From contig NZ_JMFG01000002.1 in assembly GCF_000687145.1 (NCBI RefSeq), positions 62,001-126,000 of the forward strand: 64,000 nt of DNA, read 5' to 3'. Source of the stretch: Thermoanaerobaculum aquaticum (GTDB taxonomy: Bacteria > Acidobacteriota > Thermoanaerobaculia > Thermoanaerobaculales > Thermoanaerobaculaceae). A program made the position numbers and the translations under genes. This document shows, piece after piece, positions 7,793 through 18,589 of the stretch. The stretch's first letter is position 1, and the number at the start of each line of letters is the position of its first letter. The notes below the pieces were generated by a model, which searched no databases, was not told where the DNA came from, and saw only the letters and a program-made list of their open reading frames with translations.

Positions 7793-9625
7793 TCAACGAC
7801 GCTTGTCTTCGCTTGCGGCGCGACCCACGCCGAAGCGAGGCAGTATCTTAAAGCCCGGCAAACCGGCCACCACTTCCCGCACCTCTTTTTCCTCCGGGGC
7901 CACCCAGTGGCCATTTCCCAGCGCCGGGTAGAACACCGAAAGGGCCTTCCGGGCGGTGGCCTGGGCGGCGGAGCCCACCAGACGCTGGGAAAGGCTGGCC
8001 CACGCCTTGCCCACGTCCTCAGCGGAAAAGAGGCAGGCGTTGGCCCAGGCGGCGCCCAAAGCCTCGTCCTGCTGCTGCACCGTGGCCTGCCCGCTTTGCC
8101 CAAACAAAAGCACCAGCTTGCCGGCGGGATGCTGGAGCTCCGCCTCCACCCCCTGGGCCACGAGCCGCTGACGCAAGACCTCAGCGGCGACCGCCCCCGG
8201 AAGGGTGGCCGGAAGCTCCACCACCGCCACCACCTGGGCGGGACCCTCCTGGGGTTCCCAGGAAAGACCGGGGGCCAGCTGCGGCAGCCGCAGCACCTTG
8301 CCGGAAGGCAAAGCCGAAAGGAACTTCTCCGCGGCTTCGGCCAGCTCATCGCTGCCCTCCGGCAGCTCCAGAACAACCCCCAGGTTTTCGGCAAAGGCCT
8401 GGGGGGCCAGGCCCAGGGCGCTGCGGGCCCGCAGCAGGGCCGGGCCCGCCTTGGTTTCCCTGGCAGCGCTCCCCACCAGAGTTGACACCTCTTCCAGGGC
8501 TTCCACCAGCTCCTCGGGGGAGCCCACCACCGCCGCGGCGGCCATGCCCAGAGCCACGGTCACCTGCGAGGGAAGCCCCTTTTTGGCCGCTCGCAGCCCC
8601 ACCTCCTGCGCCAGCGCTTGGGCCAAAGCCCCCTCCACGCCGGAAAAGGCCACGGCCATGATCCCCACGTCGCTTCCGGTTTCCCGAAAGGCCAGCACCA
8701 CGCCGGAGCTCAACGTTCGTACCTCGGGAGGCAAGGTGCGGCGCTCCCTCTCCCAGAGCTCCGCTTGCCCGGCGTAAGCGAGAAGGACCTCTTTGAGCAA
8801 AGCCTCCGTTGCCGCCGGCGCCGGCTCCACCGGGTAAAGGAGCGGCCCCAGCTCCTTCCCCCACCCCAGCCGCTCTACGCCGGAAAGCGCCACCTTCTTG
8901 GGGTCCACCGCCCACAGGCTGGCCTCCCGCCGCTGGATGGCGGAAAAGTCCGCCAGCTCACCCTCGCCTACGGCAGCGGCAAGCTTTGCTCTGCTTTCCC
9001 GGGCCATCGTCAGCATTTTCCGGGGGTTGGGGCCCCGGTGTTCCAGCACCAAAAGCGGGCAGGGACTGCCCTCCACCCGCACCGGCCCGGTAAATCCGAG
9101 CTTCTGCCAGCGCTTTTCCAGAAGAAACGCCAAAACCGGCGCCAGCTCGCTCCGGGGATCCCAGAGAGGGGGCAACGGAAAGCTCCAGTGGAAGCCCTCA
9201 ACGGTTTGGCGGGTGGGGTTCACCAGCCCATCGGCAAAGCGGCAGGCAGCCCGGAGGGGCAAGGCCGGCGTCACCGCTTCCAGGGCTTCCAGGGAGGCCG
9301 TAAGCTCCCGGGCCGGCACCGGCCCTACCAGGATGACCGCCACAGCGCTCGAAAAAGCCGGCAAAGCGGAAAGCAGCTGGGAGGGCGCCGAAAGGGCGGG
9401 AAACCAGGCGCTCACCACGCTCTCCACGGGCCCACTGGCCTCCTCCCACCCCGCCGGCGCGCTCACCCCGGGGGGAAGCCAGACCGCTGCCCATTCCCCA
9501 TCCCCTCCCGGCAGCTCCACCACCGCCCAGGGGAGGCCTTTTTCGGTGCGCCCGGTGGTTATGGCCTGCGGAAAAGCAGGCCCGGTGAAAACCAAGAACA
9601 CCAGCGGGAGCAAGAGCTTTTTCAC
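7793..9625 (-). CDS. Secreted protein, weakly M16-peptidase-like, no catalytic motif
   Basis: A 610-residue protein with a clear signal peptide ([20 protein letters not shown]). Two halves each have the look of an M16 (insulinase-like) half-domain: a strand such as [20 protein letters not shown] followed by alternating helices and strands, and a second half starting near [15 protein letters not shown]. The zinc motif HxxEH is absent everywhere, so if it belongs to M16 it is an inactive scaffold or partner, like the non-catalytic subunit of bacterial heterodimers. No active partner gene is next to it. The start is GTG 9625, only 6 bases after a TATCAT -10 element, suggesting a leaderless transcript. 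Family assignment is tentative. Confidence 0.6.
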   Translation of the reverse strand: MKKLLLPLVFLVFTGPAFPQAITTGRTEKGLPWAVVELPGGDGEWAAVWLPPGVSAPAGWEEASGPVESVVSAWFPALSAPSQLLSALPAFSSAVAVILVGPVPARELTASLEALEAVTPALPLRAACRFADGLVNPTRQTVEGFHWSFPLPPLWDPRSELAPVLAFLLEKRWQKLGFTGPVRVEGSPCPLLVLEHRGPNPRKMLTMARESRAKLAAAVGEGELADFSAIQRREASLWAVDPKKVALSGVERLGWGKELGPLLYPVEPAPAATEALLKEVLLAYAGQAELWERERRTLPPEVRTLSSGVVLAFRETGSDVGIMAVAFSGVEGALAQALAQEVGLRAAKKGLPSQVTVALGMAAAAVVGSPEELVEALEEVSTLVGSAARETKAGPALLRARSALGLAPQAFAENLGVVLELPEGSDELAEAAEKFLSALPSGKVLRLPQLAPGLSWEPQEGPAQVVAVVELPATLPGAVAAEVLRQRLVAQGVEAELQHPAGKLVLLFGQSGQATVQQQDEALGAAWANACLFSAEDVGKAWASLSQRLVGSAAQATARKALSVFYPALGNGHWVAPEEKEVREVVAGLPGFKILPRFGVGRAASEDKRR

Positions 9626-9629
9626 CAGG

Positions 9630-9638
9630 CTATGATAG
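9630..9638. promoter_or_regulatory. Odd-symmetric -10 element shared by two divergent genes
   Basis: CTATGATAG reads as TATGAT on plus and TATCAT on minus. The plus start ATG 9644 is 7 bases beyond its hexamer and the minus start GTG 9625 is 6 bases beyond its own. Predicted transcription starts would be about 18-19 bp apart and coincide with the start codons. No good -35 boxes are visible. Confidence 0.45.
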
Positions 9639-9643
9639 CGGGG

Positions 9644-10567
9644 ATGCCAAAGGGTTTGCTTTCGCTTCCGGCACTGCTCACCTCCTGGCTTTTGGCCGCT
9701 TGCGCCTGGGTGCTGGTGTGGTGGGCGTTGCCAGTAATCCAGGGGTTGGCCACCGCGGCAGCGGGCGGCCAGTTCATTGGCCTTTCCCTCCCCACCTGGA
9801 CCCAGCCCTGGGCGCTGGTGAACGAGCCCACGGTGGGCTTTGCCGCCACCCGCACGGCGCTGTGGGCCTACTGGCTGCCGCCGTTTTTAGCTGCCTTTTT
9901 GCTGGCGTTGGTGCTGCCCCAGTTGCCCCCGGGCCCTTCTTTGAGCCGGCACCTGCTCTTGAGCCATCTGGCCCTGGCCGCCAGCTTCTTGGGGCTTGCT
10001 TGGCTTCCCAGCCTGGGGCTGGAGGACGGGCTCGTGGCTGGGCTTTCCCGCTTTTTTCACCAGGATCCCCAGCTCTGCCGGTGGGGCATGGCCCTTGTTG
10101 CCGGGATCCTGGTTCGGCCGGTGGTTCTGGGGCTTGGCTCCTACCTTTGGCACCTGCCGGGCGGCCCCACCTTTGGCCGCAAGCTCCTAACCTGGGCCCT
10201 GCACGTGGGCGTCCCTGCGGGGCTGTGGCTGGCCTGGGTGTTGGCCTCCGCCCCCCGTTTTCCTGTTGCCAGCTTGCCGCCGTTTCTGCTGGTTCTGCTT
10301 TTGAGCTTGCTTTGGGCCCTGGCCGCCAAGCCTCCGCACCCCCTGCGCCAGCGGGAGCTTTACGGGGCCAGCCCGTGGTTGGCGTTGGCCTTCGCCTTGC
10401 TGCTGGTGGTGCCGTCCCTCTGGGTTTTTTCCCCGGCGGGCCTGCGACCCAGGGGCTACCTCTGGGGGGTGGAGCGCATGACCTCCAACGTGCGCTCGGA
10501 AACCCTCAAGATCACGCTGCCCCTTTCCCCCGCAGCACGGCGGGGATCGTCCGCGCCAGGATCTTGA
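9644..10567 (+). CDS. Integral membrane protein of unknown function
   Basis: About 307 residues with roughly seven hydrophobic segments, beginning with one from MPKGLLSLPALLTSWLLAACA. Helices are joined by short loops rich in Pro, Trp and Arg. I recognise no family motif. ATG 9632 in the same frame is an alternative start, but 9644 fits the shared -10 element better. The 3' end overlaps the convergent sugar transferase gene by 56 bp. Very long upstream in-frame readings run antisense through the M16-like gene and are rejected. It is divergent from, and probably coregulated with, that gene. Confidence 0.65.
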   Translation: MPKGLLSLPALLTSWLLAACAWVLVWWALPVIQGLATAAAGGQFIGLSLPTWTQPWALVNEPTVGFAATRTALWAYWLPPFLAAFLLALVLPQLPPGPSLSRHLLLSHLALAASFLGLAWLPSLGLEDGLVAGLSRFFHQDPQLCRWGMALVAGILVRPVVLGLGSYLWHLPGGPTFGRKLLTWALHVGVPAGLWLAWVLASAPRFPVASLPPFLLVLLLSLLWALAAKPPHPLRQRELYGASPWLALAFALLLVVPSLWVFSPAGLRPRGYLWGVERMTSNVRSETLKITLPLSPAARRGSSAPGS

Positions 10568-11942
10568 GGTCCAGCCCCAGGGACCAGGAATCAATGTACG
10601 CCAAATCCAAGGCCATCCACTGGGCAAAGGAAAGCTCGGTTCGGCCGGAAACTTGCCAAAGGCAGGTCAGCCCTGGCTTCATGGCCAGCCGCCGCCGCTG
10701 CCAGGGCTCGTAGCGGGCCACCTCCTCGGGCAGCGGGGGTCGGGGACCCACCAACGACATGTCCCCCTTCAGCACGTTCCACAGCTGCGGCACCTCGTCC
10801 AGGGAAAAGCGCCGCAAGACCCGCCCCACCCGGGTAATGCGGGGGTCGTTGGGGGCTTTGAAAACCGGCCCGTCCATGACGTTGAGGTGGGAAAGCTGGG
10901 GCTTTAAAGCCTCGGCGCCCTCCACCATGGTGCGCAGCTTGTAAAGCAAAAACCGCCGGCCGCGCAAGCCGCAGCGCCACTGCTTGAAAAACACCGGCCC
11001 CGGCGAATCCAGCTTGATGGCCAGCGCCACCAGCGGAAAAAAAGGAGCAAACGCCGCCAAGCCCAAAACCGCCACCGTCACGTCCATCACCCGTTTGCAA
11101 AAGAGCGGCAGGGGTGCAATGGGGGACGGGGCCAGGGTGAGGATGGCCTGGTCCCCCAGAGGCTCCACCTCCACCCGCGGTTTGAGGTGGGGAAAGGGGG
11201 CCAGCACCACCCGCACCCGCACCCCCACCTCCTGACAGCGAGCAATGGTGTTTTCCAGTTTGGCCAGCTGGGCCAGGGGCAGGGCCACCATCACTTCGTC
11301 CACCACGGTCTTTTCCAAAAACTCAGGCAAAGCCCCCACATGGGTCACCACCGGAATCCCGGCGATAGGGCTTTTGGCGTGCTCCTCCACCCCCACGAAA
11401 CCCAGCAGGCGAAAGCCCCAGGCCTGGTGCTCCTGCAGCGTTTGCGCCAGCTTGGCGGCCTGGGGGGTGGTGCCCACGATGACCACCACCCGCTCCGGAG
11501 CCGCCAACAGCTTCTTCCCCAGGGGGGTCTTGCGCTCCAGCCAGCGGGCGGCGGAAAGCAAGAGCCCATCCAAAAGGCCAAAGAGGAGGAGAAAGGGGCG
11601 GGACACGAAGTCCAAGCGGAACAGGTAGCCTAAGGCTGCCAGCGCCAAAACCCCCAGGGCCACCGTGCCCCAGCAGGCGGCAATTTCCCGAGAAAGGGAA
11701 ACCCGCCTTCCTGGCATGCTTGCGGGAAAAGCCAGGGAAAAACCCGCCCACAGGGGAAGGGCCAAAGCCAAGAGCGGCAGGTACTGGCGCAGGGGGTAAA
11801 GGCCCGTGGGGAAGAGGGAGGGCAACAGCTGGGAAAGGCCGTGGGAGCGCAGCTGGTGGGCCAAAAGGAAGGCCAGGGAGGTGAGCACGCTGTCCCACAG
11901 CAAGCGGCGGTAGGTTACGAGCTTCGCGCTTTCCCGCAGCAC
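10512..11942 (-). CDS. Polyprenyl-phosphate sugar-1-phosphate transferase (exopolysaccharide initiation)
   Basis: Starts lipid-linked glycan synthesis by moving a sugar phosphate from a nucleotide sugar to undecaprenyl phosphate. The N-terminus has four membrane helices. A CoA-binding-like Rossmann domain follows (VVVIVGTTPQAAKLAQ, about residues 140-260). The C-terminal catalytic domain has a membrane hairpin after PLFCKRVMDV and the motifs KLRTM, LPQLWNVLKGDMSLVGPRPP and KPGLTCLWQVSGR. This is the WbaP/EpsE-type layout. The start GTG 11942 lies 28 bp inside the upstream gene after GGAGGG; the choice is not certain. It is the last gene of a four-gene glycan operon. Confidence 0.88.
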   Translation of the reverse strand: MLRESAKLVTYRRLLWDSVLTSLAFLLAHQLRSHGLSQLLPSLFPTGLYPLRQYLPLLALALPLWAGFSLAFPASMPGRRVSLSREIAACWGTVALGVLALAALGYLFRLDFVSRPFLLLFGLLDGLLLSAARWLERKTPLGKKLLAAPERVVVIVGTTPQAAKLAQTLQEHQAWGFRLLGFVGVEEHAKSPIAGIPVVTHVGALPEFLEKTVVDEVMVALPLAQLAKLENTIARCQEVGVRVRVVLAPFPHLKPRVEVEPLGDQAILTLAPSPIAPLPLFCKRVMDVTVAVLGLAAFAPFFPLVALAIKLDSPGPVFFKQWRCGLRGRRFLLYKLRTMVEGAEALKPQLSHLNVMDGPVFKAPNDPRITRVGRVLRRFSLDEVPQLWNVLKGDMSLVGPRPPLPEEVARYEPWQRRRLAMKPGLTCLWQVSGRTELSFAQWMALDLAYIDSWSLGLDLKILARTIPAVLRGKGAA

Positions 11943-13033
11943 ATGCCCTCCAGAAGCGCTTCGTAAGCGGCCGCCACTTGATCCCACCGGTAGTGGGCCG
12001 CCACGCGGGCCTTGGCCTTTTCCCGCAGGAACTGGAAAGCTTCGGGGTTGGCAAGGAAGCGCGCCAGTTGTTCCTCCAGGGAAGGTGAGCCCACAAAGGA
12101 AAAGCCCAGGCCGGCGTCGCCCACAACCTCCCGGTTCTCGCGGTTTTGCAGGTAAAACACCACTTGCCCCGCCCCCATGGCTTCCACCAGCGCCGGATGG
12201 GTCCCCCCCACCTCGGTGGCGTGAATATACGCCAAGGCAGCGGCCATGAGCTCCCGGTACCCCTGCCCGTACACCGGGCCCGTGAGCACCACCCGTGGGT
12301 CGCCCGCCGCCAGCTCCTGCACCCGCCTCGTGAGGCTACGGGCGTAAGGGGCGCCCCCCACCATCACCAGCGGCACATCCCCCGGCACCTGCCGGTAGGC
12401 CAAGAGCACCCGGTCGGGGTTGTTCTCGGGCTCAAAGCGGGAAACGTAAAGCACGTAGCCCCGGGGCTTCAGCCCCCAGGTGTTGAGGGTCTCGTGGCTT
12501 TGCGGCCAGGCCAAATCGCCGCCGTAGGGGATCATGGCTGACTCCCGCCGCCAAACCCTCCGGTAGTAGCGCTGAATGGCCCGGGCATCGGTGATCAGCT
12601 GATCCGCCCAGCGGGCGGAAAGCGCCTCGCACCAGAGGTAGTACCGCCTCCCCAACCACCCCCACTTGCGGCGCTTGCGCTCCAGCCCGTCCACGTTGAG
12701 GGCTACCGGCAACCCCTTGGCGTGGAGCAGCGGCAAGAGCGGGGCGTTGGCGGCGTTGCAGAGCAGCACGGCGTCGTAGTCCTTCCGGGACAGGTGCAGT
12801 ACCGAAAGCAGCGTGTGGCTTAGCGTTTCCAGGTGCTTTTGGCGCAGGCACGGCAGCAGCACCAAGCGCACCCCCTGGTACTGGGAAAGTCCTTCCGGCA
12901 CCAGGTGCCTGCGGGTGTACACCGTGACCTGGTGCCCCCGCGCCACCAGACGCCGGGAAAGCTCCTCGGCAAAGGTTTCAAAGCCGCCGTAGCGGGCCGG
13001 AATCCCCCGGGTGCCGAGAATCGCTACCCGCAC
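11915..13033 (-). CDS. GT4-family glycosyltransferase with DUF1972-type N-terminus
   Basis: A 372-residue GT-B fold enzyme. The N-terminus VAILGTRGIPARYGGFETF is the hallmark of the DUF1972 group of rhamnosyl- and related transferases. The C-terminal donor-binding half has YVLYVSRFEPENN and the conserved VGGTHPALVEAMGAG, whose Glu contacts the nucleotide sugar. It starts with GTG inside the end of the GT2 gene and its own 3' end overlaps the sugar transferase, so the operon is translationally coupled. It probably adds a deoxyhexose to a surface polysaccharide; donor and acceptor are not predictable. Confidence 0.87.
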   Translation of the reverse strand: MRVAILGTRGIPARYGGFETFAEELSRRLVARGHQVTVYTRRHLVPEGLSQYQGVRLVLLPCLRQKHLETLSHTLLSVLHLSRKDYDAVLLCNAANAPLLPLLHAKGLPVALNVDGLERKRRKWGWLGRRYYLWCEALSARWADQLITDARAIQRYYRRVWRRESAMIPYGGDLAWPQSHETLNTWGLKPRGYVLYVSRFEPENNPDRVLLAYRQVPGDVPLVMVGGAPYARSLTRRVQELAAGDPRVVLTGPVYGQGYRELMAAALAYIHATEVGGTHPALVEAMGAGQVVFYLQNRENREVVGDAGLGFSFVGSPSLEEQLARFLANPEAFQFLREKAKARVAAHYRWDQVAAAYEALLEGMCCGKARSS

Positions 13034-14031
13034 GGCTTAAACCTCCGGGTTTGCCAGGGCGGGTAAAACCAGGGCAGCAGGCGCCAGCTGGAAACCCTAG
13101 CGCGGGCCGCGTTTTCCCGCCCCCGCTTTCGGTACTGCGGCCAAAGACGGCGCACAAGCCCGAAAGCGGCCAGCGAGGAGCGCTCCACCGTGAGGCAGGC
13201 GGCAATCACCAACAGGTCCCGGAAGAGCCAAAACGGAAAACAACCCACGTGCCAGCGCCAATCGGCGTTGGCCAAGCGCAAGAGGAAGCGGTTTTTCACC
13301 GAGTGCAGGTTGATGGCTGCTTGCCCGGCACGTCCTTCCTCCGGCTTCAACCCCCGTCCGTGCACGGCCCTGGCGGCGGGCCAAAAGAGGCAGCGCCACC
13401 CCCGGCGTTGCAGCCGCCAGGCCAGGTCTGCATCCTCCCGGTAGGCAAAAAAACCCTCGTCAAAAACCTCCCCTCCGGGGTAAGCCACATCCTGCAGCGC
13501 TTCCCGGCGGTAAAGGGCGCAGGCTCCGGTGGCACCAAACACCCAGGCCGGCTGAGTCCAGGCCTGCCGTAGCCGCTTTCCGGCCCCGCGATCGTGGTGC
13601 CGACCAAAGGCGGAAACCACCATGCCGGCGGAATCCACGCGGTCCGTGGGCAAAAGGTTGGGGCCTTCACCGCGCAGCAACAACCCGCAGGCGCTTCCCA
13701 CCTGCCTTTGCCCTTGCACCGCCGCCAGCAGCTCCGAGAGAAACCCCGGCAGCAGCCGGCAGTCGGGGTTGAGGGATAAGACCCACGGCGTTTCCAGCTG
13801 GGCCAGGGCCAGGTTGGCCGCGCGGGAAAAGCCGGTGTTTTCCGGCAGGGGCAAGACCGAAAGGGGCAGTTTGCCCTCAAAGCTCCGGGCCACGGCCAGG
13901 CTTTCATCGCTGGAGTTGTTGTCCACCAGCACCACCCTGGCCACCAGCTGGCCCTGCTGGCTGAGCCCCTCCAGCGTGGCAGCTAAGGTGGCCCCGTGGT
14001 TGTGGGTGACCACAAAAACCCCAACGCTCAC
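13024..14031 (-). CDS. GT2-family glycosyltransferase
   Basis: A 335-residue GT-A enzyme. It starts at GTG 14031 in a GTGA overlap with the upstream gene. It has the strand/loop VGVFVVTHNHGATLAATL, the nucleotide-sugar site VVLVDNNSSDES, LSLNPDCRL in place of a canonical DxD, and FFAYREDADLAWRLQRRG, the typical ED-x-D acceptor motif. A C-terminal hydrophobic region (FWLFRDLLVIAACL) may tether it to the membrane. It resembles rhamnosyltransferase-like GT2 proteins of O-antigen and capsule clusters. It is part of the glycan operon. Confidence 0.87.
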   Translation of the reverse strand: MSVGVFVVTHNHGATLAATLEGLSQQGQLVARVVLVDNNSSDESLAVARSFEGKLPLSVLPLPENTGFSRAANLALAQLETPWVLSLNPDCRLLPGFLSELLAAVQGQRQVGSACGLLLRGEGPNLLPTDRVDSAGMVVSAFGRHHDRGAGKRLRQAWTQPAWVFGATGACALYRREALQDVAYPGGEVFDEGFFAYREDADLAWRLQRRGWRCLFWPAARAVHGRGLKPEEGRAGQAAINLHSVKNRFLLRLANADWRWHVGCFPFWLFRDLLVIAACLTVERSSLAAFGLVRRLWPQYRKRGRENAARARVSSWRLLPWFYPPWQTRRFKPCG

Positions 14032-17000
14032 CGCTGAACCTCCAGCTTGTCCAGCACCAGGCTTGCCCCTTCCGGCAGCCGCGCCTGCAGGGTGAGGCGA
14101 TGCCGGCCGGGATCCGGCGCCGGAAGCGGCACAGCTATGGCCCCCGGGCTTATCGGGAGGCAGGAGGCCGGCCCGGAGCCCAAGGTGTAGCAAAGCTCGC
14201 CGGAGCCTGGCCCTTCCAGCCAACCGGAAACCACCAGCGCCCGGGCTTTGGGGAGGTGCAGGGGAACGGCCAGGCTATCCCCGGAGAAAAGCCGCCAGCC
14301 GTTGGGGTACAAGAACCGCGACCAGGCGCCCAAATGGGGCTCCAAAGCCCCGCCCCGGTGCTCCACCTGGGGGTCCTCCAGCTCCACCACCCGGTCGGGA
14401 ACCGTCCTCAGTGCGAAAAGCAACCCGGCGGCCGCCGCCAGCCAAAGCGCCACCGCCTGCCGCGGGAGGAAGCGGCGAAAGGCCGGGCGCGAACAGGCGT
14501 ACCAAAGGCCCGCGGCGAGCAGCACCAGCACCACCGGTGTGACGTAGCTGGCCGGGGAAATCCGCAGGTAGGACGGGAAGAAATGCCGGGCATCCACCGA
14601 AAAACGCGCCGCTAGCCGGTCCGCCAGCCACTGCCCGCCGTCGCCAATGTTAAAAAGCATGGGCGCCCGGGTCACCGCAATCCACGCGGTGAAGAGCGTC
14701 GGCGGCAACGCCAGGAAGAACAGCGCCCGGGTGCGGCCCCGGCGTAGGGCCTGGGCAAGGCCGAGGAAAAACAACGGCACCAGGGGCACCAGGTAGCGAA
14801 AGGGGGGAGACCCACCCCCGCGCCACTCCACGTAGTTCAAAAGCGCTACCCAGGTGGCAAGGCCACTCAAAAGCAGCGTCCGCTCCCCCACCCCGCTCCC
14901 CCGCCAGAGGGCCGGCAAGCCCAGGAGCGCCACCAGCCAAATCGGAGAGGAAAAGGCGATGCCGTAAGCTGCGTCGAACAACAACCCCCCGGTAACCACC
15001 AGGGGCTGCCTGAGGCTTTGCGGCACCAGGTGGCTTAAAGCCCGGCGCCCCAGGGGATCCAGGGGGTTGCCAAACCAAAGGGCCGCCAACCCCAAGCCCA
15101 AGCCTCCCGCCAAGAGCAAACCCACCACTGGGGCCCAGAGCTTTTTCTGCCAGCGTCGCCAAAAGCTCACCGCCGCCAGCGGCACGGAAACAAGCCCCAG
15201 ACGCGCCTTCATCACCACCGTGGCCACAGCCACCGCCGCTGCCGGAAAGGGGCGGGCGTGCTGCACCCAGAGCAAAAGCAACGTCACGGCCAGCACCCCC
15301 ACCATTTCCACCCAAATTTGCGTGGCAAAGGTGGCGAACGGGTAGGCGAAAAGCAGCGAAAGAGCGGCAAGCCAACGAGCGTGGGCTGAACCAGGCAAAG
15401 CCCCAGCCCGCCTTTGTAACAGCACAAAGGCCAGTGCCCCCAAAAGGCTCATGAGCTGCACCATGCCAGCGCGTCCGGCGAGGGCGTAACCCGGGCTCAG
15501 CAGCAACGCCAGGCCGGGGGAATGGAGGAAGCGATCGGGGACCTGCCGCACCAAATCCACCACCCACTGGGCGTAGCGGTCGGGCGAGGCGTTGTTTTCC
15601 AGCTTAAGGTCGTGGTCCCGCACCAAAGACTCGGCCATCAGCACGTGGTACGGCTCATCCCCCATAAGCTCGGCCAAGCGCGGTGCCGCCAGCGCCAAAG
15701 GCACAAGCAAGGCCACCACCGGCAGGGCCCAACGCTGGGCGCGGATGGCCCTGGCAAAAGCCAGCCACCAGGCCAAAAGAAACGCCGCCAAGGCCAAATC
15801 CACCCCGTGGCGTTCCAGCAAAACCCGCAGCGGCTGCAATGGAAGCCCTAGGGTCAGGCGGCCAAAAGCCAGCAAGACCCAGGGCGCGGAGACCAGCGAG
15901 GAACGCCAGAAGCCCGGCAGGAAAAGCAGCACCAACACTCCCGCGGCCAAAAGCAGCTTTTCCGCGGAAACGCTTCTTTTGGGGGTAGGTCTTTGCGGTC
16001 CCGCCTGCAGAACCGAAAGCGTGACCTGTTTCGCCAGCTCCTGCGCCAGCACCAGCGTGGGCTGGAGGCCAGCGGGCACGAAGAGCTCCAAGCGACCGGC
16101 CACCGCCCACGGCGGGTCGGCGCCCCAGGTGGGCCGAAACACCGGATGGGCGGGCAAACCGTGGGCTCCCCGCTGCTTCAGCTCCTCCCGGAGCAACGCC
16201 CACTCTGCGGTGTCCCTTCCCGCCCGCAGCAGCACCCGCTCCTTCCCGACCTCCAGCCAACCCACCACCGTCCCTTTGGGGAGGCTGCCAGCGTTGGCCA
16301 AGGCCAGCTCCAGGGCGTAAAGCCTGCCCGCTTCTCCAGCAGGAAGAAGCACTTCAGGCTGTTGCCGGGTTAAAGTGGGCCCCGGCAAATCCGGAGGCAC
16401 CGGCAACGCCGGCCAAGCCCAAAGAAGCCCAAAAAACCACGCGGCTGCCGCCAAAGGCACCGGCAAAAACGCTGTTACCACCGCCAGCGCCACAACCAGG
16501 ACCCAAAGCCATGGGCTTGCCGGAAAGCCGGGGAAGGCCAGAACCCCGCCCCAGGGGAAAAGCACGGTACCCAAAAACCCCAGGGCGGCCAGGGGTACCG
16601 CCCACCGCTGTACGACCGGCGTCACGCGGGGAAAAGGCGCCGGCTGTTTCCGGCTCAAAAGCCAAACCACCGCCAGAAAACCTGCTCCCACCCCCGGGTG
16701 GAGTGGTGAAGCCAGCGCCACCCCCAGGGACGCTCCCAAGCCCCAAACCCAGGGGCTTTGGCTTGCGAGCAGCGCTGCCGCCAGCACCGGCACCAGGGCC
16801 ACCACGCCGGCCGGCCCGAACTTGCCCACCAGCACCGGAAGCCCCGGCAACACCAGGGCCAAAGCCCAAAGGCTAGCCGCCAGCAGGCCGTGCGCGGGCT
16901 TTTGCCGGGACAAGCCCCAAATTGCGGCCCCTGCCGCCAGGGGAACCAAAAACCCCAGCAGCATCTGCCGTTGGAAGGGGTCCTGGGTCAGCACCAGCAC

Positions 17001-17195
17001 GTAAGCCGGTGGCAGCAGCAGCAGCTCACAGCCAAAGCGCACCCAGCCCGAAAGCTTGGAAATGACTAGCCCCAGGAAGGCCAGCGCCAAACCTCCGGCC
17101 AGCGCCTCCGCCAGCGGCAAACCGTCCATCCCGGCCAAAACCCCGGCCAGGAGCAAAGCCGCAAGGCTTACAAAGGGAAACCGCACCCACCGCAC
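14028..17195 (-). CDS. Large multi-pass membrane protein with GT-C (GT39-like) glycosyltransferase domain
   Basis: A 1055-residue membrane protein. Residues ~1-280 form about ten helices. A soluble stretch follows (~280-400), one more helix pair, then a GT-C-like domain whose first loop carries the acidic motif MGDEPYHVLMAESLVRDHD (about residue 512), as in lipid-phosphosugar-using transferases. Another nine or so helices and a C-terminal beta-rich domain of ~130 residues (from VVELEDPQVEHRG) complete the chain. It likely uses a polyprenyl-phosphate sugar in the periplasm. The N-terminal membrane half is unusual for the family and may be a transporter-like or polymerase-like fusion. The start GTG 17195 lacks a ribosome site and is 7 bases after TATACT. 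Confidence 0.75.
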   Translation of the reverse strand: MRWVRFPFVSLAALLLAGVLAGMDGLPLAEALAGGLALAFLGLVISKLSGWVRFGCELLLLPPAYVLVLTQDPFQRQMLLGFLVPLAAGAAIWGLSRQKPAHGLLAASLWALALVLPGLPVLVGKFGPAGVVALVPVLAAALLASQSPWVWGLGASLGVALASPLHPGVGAGFLAVVWLLSRKQPAPFPRVTPVVQRWAVPLAALGFLGTVLFPWGGVLAFPGFPASPWLWVLVVALAVVTAFLPVPLAAAAWFFGLLWAWPALPVPPDLPGPTLTRQQPEVLLPAGEAGRLYALELALANAGSLPKGTVVGWLEVGKERVLLRAGRDTAEWALLREELKQRGAHGLPAHPVFRPTWGADPPWAVAGRLELFVPAGLQPTLVLAQELAKQVTLSVLQAGPQRPTPKRSVSAEKLLLAAGVLVLLFLPGFWRSSLVSAPWVLLAFGRLTLGLPLQPLRVLLERHGVDLALAAFLLAWWLAFARAIRAQRWALPVVALLVPLALAAPRLAELMGDEPYHVLMAESLVRDHDLKLENNASPDRYAQWVVDLVRQVPDRFLHSPGLALLLSPGYALAGRAGMVQLMSLLGALAFVLLQRRAGALPGSAHARWLAALSLLFAYPFATFATQIWVEMVGVLAVTLLLLWVQHARPFPAAAVAVATVVMKARLGLVSVPLAAVSFWRRWQKKLWAPVVGLLLAGGLGLGLAALWFGNPLDPLGRRALSHLVPQSLRQPLVVTGGLLFDAAYGIAFSSPIWLVALLGLPALWRGSGVGERTLLLSGLATWVALLNYVEWRGGGSPPFRYLVPLVPLFFLGLAQALRRGRTRALFFLALPPTLFTAWIAVTRAPMLFNIGDGGQWLADRLAARFSVDARHFFPSYLRISPASYVTPVVLVLLAAGLWYACSRPAFRRFLPRQAVALWLAAAAGLLFALRTVPDRVVELEDPQVEHRGGALEPHLGAWSRFLYPNGWRLFSGDSLAVPLHLPKARALVVSGWLEGPGSGELCYTLGSGPASCLPISPGAIAVPLPAPDPGRHRLTLQARLPEGASLVLDKLEVQR

Positions 17196-17202
17196 CTCGG
17201 CC

Positions 17203-17208
17203 AGTATA
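17203..17208 (-). promoter_or_regulatory. -10 box of the glycan operon
   Basis: TATACT on the minus strand ends 7 bases before the GTG start at 17195, so the transcript would begin at or next to the start codon. No convincing -35 is seen at the usual distance. Confidence 0.45.
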
Positions 17209-17287
17209 CGGAGCTTTTGCGCCAGCCGTGGGCTTGCCCCTTCGCAAACGGGAGCCCTAACGCTGGGGGAGGAACGCTTTAAACTAG

Positions 17288-18589
<1,302 letters not shown>

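Noticed and set aside
8618-9643. Long upstream in-frame extension of the membrane protein at 9644
   Set aside because: It would run antisense through the M16-like gene and put a non-membrane, low-complexity region before the first helix; the start near the shared -10 is preferred.
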